The translations under genes were made by a program, and so were the position numbers. From contig JAJRTW010000085.1 in NCBI GenBank assembly GCA_024278075.1, forward strand, positions 1 to 33,841: 33,841 nt of DNA, in the 5' to 3' direction. The stretch's first letter is position 1. Each line of letters opens with the position of its first letter. Source of the stretch: Bacteroidota bacterium. GTDB lineage: Bacteria; Bacteroidota; Ignavibacteria; Kapaibacteriales; UBA2268. Shown in pieces: positions 27,310 to 33,841 of this stretch. Under the pieces are notes generated by a model. It saw only the letters and a program-made list of their open reading frames with translations. It did no database searches and was not told where the DNA came from.

Positions 27310-29415
27310 TTATATCGCCTTCTCCATCACAACTGTCACGTTAACACTTGCACTGTTCCAAGCCGTTGCGGCGGAAATATATAGCGTTTGTGCCGAAGAA
27401 GTGCCGAAGAAAGTGCCGGATAATGCGGCCATCACAACTGAATTCGCTCCAACTACTTCGGCATTTACAACTTCGCTTCCGCTGGCGGTAGTCCCAATAT
27501 CGACTCCACCGGTAACGGTTTTTCCTGCCGTTTCTTCAATCAGAATACTTGCTATCCGGTAGCCCGGCGGAACAATATCGATTAAAGCCGTATCGCCTGT
27601 AATATCATTTTTAGCAGCTTTAATACATTGGAATTTTTCATTCATAAAAGCACCGTTAACCTCCCCATGCAACTGCTTGTCCGAGGCATCCCACCATGAA
27701 TAGGGGAAAGCGTTTTCAGGCCTGTAATCAACCATGCAGCCAATTTGCTTCAATACGGAGGCATTGCTCCAGGCCGCCGGAACAGCACCGGTCGCTATAA
27801 ACTCAACGCCGGATGAATTGCCGGAAGCCCCCACATTGGTAAAATCATCTCCGGCTACGAAATTCTCTATCACATAACGTTTGCCAATTGTCAATGTGCC
27901 GGAGGTTTGGGTTGTTTGGCTGCCCCACTGGTCGGCGAATTCGATGCCTGATTGCATTGGCAGCCCGTTATTATAACAGGCCAGCACCTCTTCTTGCAAT
28001 AAAGCCCTATTCCACATTCGAATAAAGTATATTTCACCGCTAAAATAATATGCAGAGAGTTGCGATCCAAATATCAGAGTGCCTGTATTATCAATATCAT
28101 TTGCTGTATTCGTTGGGGTTCCGGCAGTGTCATCAATCCCATCTACATAGACCTTCGCCGAATTTGCCCTGTCGACACAAAACATAATATGCCTGCGGCT
28201 CCCCGTTATATCAGATTGTGACTTTACTAATATTTGTGTGCCGGATTTTGGGGATCTTAATTCAATAGTGCCATCTGTATTAATCATTATCCTATAATAT
28301 ACAGTCGATGCCTGCCGTTTGGACACTACGAATTGCAACCCGCCTGTTGTATCTGCTTCTATATACAATCCGAAACTGAAATCCCCGGTTCCTAAATTCA
28401 AATTATTATCATTCGTAACTACTATGTCATCATCAACGCCGTCAAATATATAACCGCCATTGGGCAAGCCCCAACCGGGCTTCCCGGCTTTATCATCTAA
28501 CGCCGCCTGCAAATCCGTTTGGTCCGATAGCGTGCCTGCGATATTGCCCCAGCTCGGGCTGCCGGCCGCCGCATCCTGCGAATATATCTTCCCGGTTGCC
28601 GTGTCAACATAGAGGGCTTTATATGCCCCCGGGTGTGTCTGAGTGGTTTTCAGGAATTCGGAAAACATCTTGCCTTCGAAATCAATCTTGAATACTTCTA
28701 CTAAATTCGATGCCCTGATGCACTTAATAAACCATACGTCAGTTTCGGCAGATAATGCATTTCCGACAAGGATTTTCAGGGCAATTTCGCCACCGTTGTA
28801 ATCATAAGTTTGCAGATAAGCAGCGATCTTATTGCCGCGGGAAGCAAAACCAATAAAGTTATTCTCGCCCATAACTTCAAGGCAGTAACTATTATCGTCG
28901 ATATAGTCGCCATTGAATATACCCATTATCCGGCTTTCCAGATAGGTAGTAAAATACTTTAGCTTGTCTGCCGCGGCCCAGTCGGTGCCGTCAAAATAGA
29001 GCATGTCATTGGCCGCCGCAGCCGGCAGTCCCGCCTGGATATTGCCGACCAGTACCTTCTTCTTATTGCCCGCATCGGCGGAATCCTCTATCAGGATAAT
29101 ATCGGCATTAACAGGAGCGGCCTTCTCGGTGAAAGACGAGAAGTCACTCGGCGACCGCTTTAGCTGGGCGTCGTCGGTAACATTGGCAAGAGCGATTTGC
29201 GATTTGGTTACGGCGTGGGGGTTGGAGGATGAAGCCAAATGCGATTGGATATTAGAATCGGCCGGCTCATAAGCTGCATCATGATTATGAGTGGCGTCTG
29301 ATTTGCTGTCCAAATCACTCTTCAGGTCGGTTTGGTCGACAATATTTCCGTTTATTTCGCCCCAGTTTATATTGCCGCTCAAAGGTGGAAAAAATTTAAT
29401 AGGCATATTAATCAA
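27310..29415 (-). CDS. Phage tail-fibre-like protein with LamG/concanavalin-like domain
   Basis: N-terminal 'WGEINGNIVDQTDLKSDLDSKSDATHNHDAAY', repeated 'WGNIAGTLSDQTDLQAALDDK', LamG-like 'YIFDGVDDDIVVTNDNNLNLGTGDFSFGLYIEAD...RHIMFCVDRANSAKVYVDG...SGEIYFIRMWNRAL'. Confidence 0.85.
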   Translation of the reverse strand: MINMPIKFFPPLSGNINWGEINGNIVDQTDLKSDLDSKSDATHNHDAAYEPADSNIQSHLASSSNPHAVTKSQIALANVTDDAQLKRSPSDFSSFTEKAAPVNADIILIEDSADAGNKKKVLVGNIQAGLPAAAANDMLYFDGTDWAAADKLKYFTTYLESRIMGIFNGDYIDDNSYCLEVMGENNFIGFASRGNKIAAYLQTYDYNGGEIALKILVGNALSAETDVWFIKCIRASNLVEVFKIDFEGKMFSEFLKTTQTHPGAYKALYVDTATGKIYSQDAAAGSPSWGNIAGTLSDQTDLQAALDDKAGKPGWGLPNGGYIFDGVDDDIVVTNDNNLNLGTGDFSFGLYIEADTTGGLQFVVSKRQASTVYYRIMINTDGTIELRSPKSGTQILVKSQSDITGSRRHIMFCVDRANSAKVYVDGIDDTAGTPTNTANDIDNTGTLIFGSQLSAYYFSGEIYFIRMWNRALLQEEVLACYNNGLPMQSGIEFADQWGSQTTQTSGTLTIGKRYVIENFVAGDDFTNVGASGNSSGVEFIATGAVPAAWSNASVLKQIGCMVDYRPENAFPYSWWDASDKQLHGEVNGAFMNEKFQCIKAAKNDITGDTALIDIVPPGYRIASILIEETAGKTVTGGVDIGTTASGSEVVNAEVVGANSVVMAALSGTFFGTSSAQTLYISAATAWNSASVNVTVVMEKAI

Positions 29416-29511
29416 TTGGTATATTAATAAAACATTTTCTCAAAAGTTTAGTTAAGCTGTTTGGTTGCTATTCCGACAGGAATTCAGCAGTTATAAAAAA
29501 TCGAATCGCGA

Positions 29512-29859
29512 TTATTCGTACCATAGAACTGCATCGAGTTTCCCACCGGTAATGCCGTTTGCAGTATACTTTATTTTGATGAACTTAAATGCGGGGTTTA
29601 GCAATATAAGCTCGGTATCGGTTGAATTCGAATTCGTTGCTATTCCTATAGTCATCCCAATTGTGGTATTATCTAAATCATCTGTGGCCTGAAGTTCAAT
29701 AGCTCCATTCAAGGTGCCAGTTACCGAATCCCATATAATTTGCAATGATGATGCAATAGCCTTGCTACCGAAATTGTTAATAGGATCAAGAATTATCGGA
29801 ATCCATTCGGTTACAAAATCGGAATCCATCGATTGTTGTCTAATTATTTCAGATGTCAT
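29512..29859 (-). CDS. Hypothetical phage virion-associated protein
   Basis: 115 aa, beta-rich; located between lysin and fibre genes. Confidence 0.45.
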   Translation of the reverse strand: MTSEIIRQQSMDSDFVTEWIPIILDPINNFGSKAIASSLQIIWDSVTGTLNGAIELQATDDLDNTTIGMTIGIATNSNSTDTELILLNPAFKFIKIKYTANGITGGKLDAVLWYE

Positions 29860-30460
29860 TATTTGTCTCCGTTTTTATTTCGAATCCGATAAGCCCTCTA
29901 ATAACCATTCTTGCCAGCGGATGATAAATATTACGTTTTCTGATAAACACACCCTGGCCGTCCCTTTGGGATGAATTTCTGCCGGGGCTGGTATTAAACC
30001 CAATAGTTCTTACCCAGCCGGCCTTCATTATACCGATGACTCTTTCTATATGCCCCGCAAAAGAATTCTTCTTTTTCCAAAATATCATGTCATGAATATT
30101 CGGTGTATATTTAACTTTGCGGCCCTTTGCCCGGGCATCATTGAATATTTTGTTTGCGACTCCCGTGCGGGAAATCGGGATAGATTGATTCATCATTTCC
30201 AGTGCCTTCACCGCCTGCGAAAAGCAATAGTATTGCCCTGCGGCACAATATGGAAGCCCCGCTTTCAGCCCGACCGAGGTTAAATATTTCTCTACTTCAC
30301 CGTCATTTCTTCTCGTCTTTTCATAAGTCCCGACCTGAGCCATTGCCGTATCGCGGGATGCCTCCAATAGGGTTGAATCACAATAAACAACATACTTCTG
30401 CTGAGATTTAGCACTGAAGGTTGGTAGAATCAGTAACACTATTATTAATATGGCCTTCAT
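29849..30460 (-). CDS. Secreted CHAP-like peptidoglycan hydrolase (endolysin candidate)
   Basis: N-terminal signal-like MKAILIIVLLILPTFSAKSQ; Cys-containing 'GLPYCAAGQYYCFSQAV'; His in 'SFAGHIERVIG'; 'TIGFNTSPG' resembles the GNTS motif of this family. Confidence 0.7.
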   Translation of the reverse strand: MKAILIIVLLILPTFSAKSQQKYVVYCDSTLLEASRDTAMAQVGTYEKTRRNDGEVEKYLTSVGLKAGLPYCAAGQYYCFSQAVKALEMMNQSIPISRTGVANKIFNDARAKGRKVKYTPNIHDMIFWKKKNSFAGHIERVIGIMKAGWVRTIGFNTSPGRNSSQRDGQGVFIRKRNIYHPLARMVIRGLIGFEIKTETNNDI

Positions 30461-30603
30461 TTATATCCTTGTGAATTTAATACTTTTTTGTTACTTCAAT
30501 TTTGTTCTGCCGGTTGTTAGTGTCAGCAATTTAGAAGCTGCAGTCTCAAGTCCGTTGGAAGAACAATAGGATCATTAAATACGATTTGCATTGCATAAAA
30601 CGG

Positions 30604-30924
30604 TCAGCCTGAAAATTGAGCTATATATACTCCCAGCACGGTCAGCCCAACGCAAATATGAACACCGAGGAAAATGAAGCCCAAAGTATGGGACAAACCA
30701 TTGTTGGGAAAGTCCATACGGGAATAGTCCGAATTGGTAAAATTTAATTTTGTAAAAGAATACACCGAAATGCCGGACAGGGCCAGAGCGAGAGCTTCAA
30801 TTATTATAATTAAAATCAGCGTGTTCATCTCGGCAATGGCAGGATTTAACAATAAATATCCACAACCGCCAAGGGCAAGCCATATAGCATTTCGCAATAT
30901 GAAATCATTAATCTTCTTCATCAT
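30604..30924 (-). CDS. Three-TM small membrane protein (holin candidate)
   Basis: 106 aa with three hydrophobic segments directly upstream of the lysin gene. Confidence 0.45.
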   Translation of the reverse strand: MMKKINDFILRNAIWLALGGCGYLLLNPAIAEMNTLILIIIIEALALALSGISVYSFTKLNFTNSDYSRMDFPNNGLSHTLGFIFLGVHICVGLTVLGVYIAQFSG

Positions 30925-30929
30925 GTCAC

Positions 30930-31379
30930 CTAAGGTTTATCGCTAAATCGGTTCATAAGATCGTCCGAAAAATATTTGTCCGAGGATGTTTTATTGGATA
31001 TTATCGGCGGAGGAGAGTTCGTTCCGGGGGAATGCCCCTTTAGTACAACCTTGCCTTCCTGAATATCCTTTAATAATCTTAAAGCATTTATTCTCCGCCA
31101 GACAACCGTATTCGGCATCCCGGTTTTCGAGTATTGATATTCGAACAGGTTCGCCGCTGCAAGGTCTATTGATAACTTTTTGATTAAAGGTTCGATAGTC
31201 CCGGTGAACGGCACATCGTATCTTCCGAATAAGAATCCGTCAATAACAGCATCGGCCATTGCAACTGCATGGTCCACTCTTGCAATATCCAGAACCTGGT
31301 CATCGGGGGAGCCGCTAAGCCTGTTAAGCTCGATAAAACCAACCTCCAGATAAAGGTCATTCTCGTTTGAATAAGGCAT
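30930..31379 (-). CDS. DUF1320 / Mu gp36-like protein
   Basis: 'YSNENDLYLEVGFIELNRLSG...DVARVDHAVAMADAVIDGFLFGRYDVPF'-type N-terminus and 'LSIDLAAANLFEYQY' are characteristic. Confidence 0.85.
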   Translation of the reverse strand: MPYSNENDLYLEVGFIELNRLSGSPDDQVLDIARVDHAVAMADAVIDGFLFGRYDVPFTGTIEPLIKKLSIDLAAANLFEYQYSKTGMPNTVVWRRINALRLLKDIQEGKVVLKGHSPGTNSPPPIISNKTSSDKYFSDDLMNRFSDKP

Positions 31380-31612
31380 AATAATCTTTAGTATATTTCC
31401 AAAACATTTAATTTATATTCCGGACAGGCTTGATTAAAGAAAAGGTAGTTATTTGCGACAGCCTGCCCGGAGATTATAGTTGTTGTGGCGCCCGGGACTT
31501 CCCGCCCTGATGCCAATACTGGTTTGCGAAAAATTTACATTCCCAAATCGAAATTTGGCAATGAGCTAAGCTTTTCCAATGAATAGCTGCTTTAATTCTG
31601 AAGCAGCTAAGG

Positions 31613-31957
31613 CTAAGGTACCAGGTTGATTGTAACGAACCCGGCACCTGTGCAGTTATTTATAGCCCTGCCGTTCACCTCTTCGCTCGCTATGGCCGGT
31701 TTTCCTTTTCCGGTTGCATCGGATGTGATATTATCTCCGATATTCACCGTAGTAGAAGTCTCTATTGCTATAGTGCCAAGCGAGACGACCGATGCCATCT
31801 CGCCATTCACCCAGTCAACTTCGCTAACGCCAAGTGCCTTAGAGTCCAATGCGCAAACCGAACCGAGATGAGATACAAACCGGAATGCGTTAAGGTCTTC
31901 AAGTGCCTTGACCGATATCGCCTGCACCGGGTTATATGTTTTGTCATTTACTGCCAT
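31613..31957 (-). CDS. DUF2190-like capsid decoration/cement protein
   Basis: 114 aa, Ala/Val/Gly-rich, located between major capsid and gp36 genes; 'ALDSKALGVSEVDWVNGEMASVVSLGTIAIETSTTVNIGDNITSDATGKGKPA'. Confidence 0.7.
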   Translation of the reverse strand: MAVNDKTYNPVQAISVKALEDLNAFRFVSHLGSVCALDSKALGVSEVDWVNGEMASVVSLGTIAIETSTTVNIGDNITSDATGKGKPAIASEEVNGRAINNCTGAGFVTINLVP

Positions 31958-32060
31958 TTTCTTTCCTCATTTAATTTGTTAATTAATCTTCAATTATTAT
32001 AGATTCTGAAATAAATTCAGAATGAACTGTGTCTTTGCCAAAATACAAATAAGTGTATTT

Positions 32061-32132
32061 GTAGGGGACGGTTCCAAACCGTCCCGGAAATTAATATTGA
32101 TCTGTGAGGGCAGGTTTAGAACCTGCCCCTAC
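32061..32132. repeat. REP doublet (BIME-like) with GTAG feet
   Basis: GTAG-GGGACGGTT-cca-AACCGTCCC ... GGGCAGGTT-tag-AACCTGCCC-CTAC; two stems in opposite orientation, each with a GTAG foot. Confidence 0.85.
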
Positions 32133-32172
32133 GATCAGTATTTATCATTGCAAACATACGATGTCACGAATG

Positions 32173-33117
32173 CTAATTATGATTCGTATCCGAGATCAGG
32201 TATGCGGCATCGGAGGCAACAGATTTGATCGTGTAGTTGTCCGTATTCCTCACAACCTTAATTTTGCCGCCATTCTCATAGTAAGTGTCGATTTCCGGCA
32301 TATCTTCGCGCTGGAAAGTGTAGCCATAACTCGGGTTGAATTCCGTCCGGCTGCCTTTGTCGCTCTGGTCAACATAAGCCAGGACAATATTATCACCCCA
32401 AACGTCGGTGAAAGTCGTGCCGTCGGTCGTATAAACCGACATGCCAACATGAATATTCGGAATGTCCGTTAGTTCTGAGAGTACCTTGCCGGTCACACTT
32501 GATATTACGGCATATTTGATTCTCTCCTGTATTTTGGAGTGCTTCATCAGAGCCTGGTAGGTTGCGTCGCCGATTATCATCGTATTCGGATAGCGGGCAA
32601 TCTTGTTGCGCACGGCCATGGCACCATCGCGGATCACATCGATCGGATCAGTGGCATTCGTATCATCATCAAACGCAGTCCCGGCATCGATCACGATTTT
32701 CAGGTCAGCCGCGAAATTGTTCGGATCGAGGGCCAAATCAGCAGCTTCCTTCTCTTTGCCAAGCTGAAGAATGTCCATCAATTCCTTCGTTATACGTTCC
32801 TCATATTTCAGGTAATTCGGTGATTCCTCTTCCTCGAGGTAATCGATAGCGATTTCCACATCACGTTCCTTAGTTTCGAACTCGACGAGTTGAAGGTCCG
32901 AAGGTGGTATCCTGTTTGAGTTCGCCCTAATGGCGCGTTCGGTCTCACGAATGATAAAAGCTTCCTTACCGAAAACCGGGATTTTTCCTTTAAGTTTCGA
33001 TACTTTCACATGCGGAAAAAGAAAGCGTGCTACCATCGAAGCGTTATTATACCCTTGTGCAATCGTTGTCAACACGGGGTCGACCATACGCAGTTCATCA
33101 AGCCTTGCTGTTGGCAT
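32173..33117 (-). CDS. Phage major capsid protein
   Basis: 314 aa; 'MVDPVLTTIAQGYNNASMVARFLFPHVKVSKLKGKIPVFGKEAF', 'DVIRDGAMAVRNKIARYPNTMIIGDATYQALMKHSKIQERIKYA', 'DMPEIDTYYENGGKIKVVRNTDNY'. Confidence 0.87.
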   Translation of the reverse strand: MPTARLDELRMVDPVLTTIAQGYNNASMVARFLFPHVKVSKLKGKIPVFGKEAFIIRETERAIRANSNRIPPSDLQLVEFETKERDVEIAIDYLEEEESPNYLKYEERITKELMDILQLGKEKEAADLALDPNNFAADLKIVIDAGTAFDDDTNATDPIDVIRDGAMAVRNKIARYPNTMIIGDATYQALMKHSKIQERIKYAVISSVTGKVLSELTDIPNIHVGMSVYTTDGTTFTDVWGDNIVLAYVDQSDKGSRTEFNPSYGYTFQREDMPEIDTYYENGGKIKVVRNTDNYTIKSVASDAAYLISDTNHN

Positions 33118-33179
33118 ATTATCTCCTGTTAATTATTATAAATCCGTTGATTAATATTTCAATCTTCATTTCATCTCAT

Positions 33180-33310
33180 AATCTCCCCTCTTGAGAGTCC
33201 AATCACTTGTTTCCCCTCTTGAGAGGGGATTAAGGGGTGTGTAATTCCCCATAAATTCTAATTTCGTCTCCACCTCATAATCTCCCCTCTTGAGAGGGGA
33301 TTAATGGGTA
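33180..33310. repeat. Short direct and inverted repeats TCTCCCCTCTTGAGAGGGGATTAAGGGGTG
   Basis: Three partial or complete copies between the capsid and protease genes. Confidence 0.75.
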
Positions 33311-33325
33311 TGTTCTTCTCCCATT

Positions 33326-33385
33326 CCCAAATTCTTCTTCTTTCCTCATACCCAAATTCTTCTTCTTTCCTCATACCCAAATTCA
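33326..33385. repeat. 25-bp tandem repeat CCCAAATTCTTCTTCTTTCCTCATA x2.4
   Basis: Units at 33326-33350, 33351-33375 and partial 33376-33385. Confidence 0.9.
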
Positions 33386-33542
33386 GATTTGGAAATGCTA
33401 TTTTCAACCAAAGCTGTGCTTTGAATAACAAACAATTTCAATCCATATTCCCCACCATTCGACTGAGTTTATCCTAAGCGAAACCGAGGGATTCGGGAAG
33501 ACAATTTCTCCTCATCACAAGGATGGGCGCAGGGGTGGTCCC

Positions 33543-33710
33543 CTACCGCCCAACAATCCCCTGCACCAAACACACAGCCTCCTCATAAGATAATCCCGGA
33601 GTCAGGCTCTGCATATCGAGGGCCTTCTCATGCAGTTTCAGCCTGTCCTCAGACACATTCCGGTTTGCGAATTCATGCGATTGGCCTATCTCACCGGCAG
33701 TTTCCCTGCT
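33543..33710 (-). pseudogene. C-terminal fragment of a Mu-like protease/scaffold-like protein, truncated by an IS
   Basis: Minus-strand translation ...SRETAGEIGQSHEFANRNVSEDRLKLHEKALDMQSLTPGLSYEEAVCLVQGIVGR*; 'LHEKAL...LSYEEAV' resembles the C-terminus of Mu I-type proteins. Directly upstream of the capsid gene, as expected for a protease/scaffold. Not in the ORF track. Confidence 0.55.
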
Positions 33711-33841
33711 AGTGTATCATCCCTTAGAAAGAGTAATTAATTATATGGTTAATGGTTTTCCAGTATAAGTCCACTGAAATGGCTTTGCCCTCGTCTTATT
33801 ATATGTTTTTATATATTCCATTAATTGATCAGATAACTGCT
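33711..33841 (-). mobile_element. End of an IS630-family insertion sequence (continues beyond window)
   Basis: Contains the C-terminus of an IS630-type transposase; junction at about 33711 next to a TA dinucleotide (IS630 family targets TA). Confidence 0.65.
33741..33841 (-). CDS. IS630-family transposase, C-terminal fragment
   Basis: Minus-strand translation QLSDQLMEYIKTYNKTRAKPFQWTYTGKPLTI*; 'YN...AKPFxWTYTGKPL' is the hallmark C-terminus of IS630-family transposases. Missed by the ORF track because it is cut by the window edge. Confidence 0.85.
   Translation of the reverse strand, partial: QLSDQLMEYIKTYNKTRAKPFQWTYTGKPLTI

Noticed and set aside
32173-33117. Encapsulin nanocompartment instead of phage capsid
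   Set aside because: Neighbours (DUF1320, DUF2190-like, portal, fibre, lysin) and the sequence pattern point to a phage major capsid protein; no cargo gene seen.
1-33841. tRNA, rRNA, tmRNA or known riboswitches
   Set aside because: No convincing cloverleaf, conserved rRNA segment or riboswitch core was recognised by eye; a covariance-model (Infernal/tRNAscan) run would be needed to exclude them.

Overview
Chromosomal window whose gene repertoire and dispersed palindromic repeats look like Bacteroidota/Ignavibacteria-type DNA (inference, no search run). Left: two small RelE/ParE-type toxin loci (the second frameshifted), a thioester-reductase-like SDR gene, a continuous 21-bp-period repeat array, uvrB, a sulfotransferase, two family-2 glycosyltransferases and rimO. 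Middle: nusB, a CoA-binding protein, gltX, a lipoprotein, a sigma54-type response regulator, a REC-PAS-histidine kinase, a large DUF2723 membrane protein, a glycosyltransferase with an in-frame TAA, then mraZ (with a recognisable MraZ-type operator) and rsmH. Right (about 24.3 kb to the end): a minus-strand Mu-like phage structural/lysis module (portal DUF935, spanin-like, LamG fibre, CHAP-like lysin, DUF1320, DUF2190-like, major capsid protein, C-terminus of a protease/scaffold-like protein). The protease/scaffold gene is cut by an IS630-family element whose transposase C-terminus runs off the window. Neither of those two right-edge fragments is in the supplied ORF track. Intergenic regions, including those inside the phage module, are dense in REP/MITE-like repeats. 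The most notable are a 265-bp TIR element in two copies, a 97-bp triple-hairpin element in two inverted copies, a GTAG-footed REP doublet and a 112-bp multi-block hairpin beside the frameshifted toxin. I do not see a clear-cut new defence or biosynthetic system. The best leads are the repeat-invaded, IS-broken phage module next to a truncated dcw cluster, the 21-bp array and the MITE/REP families.
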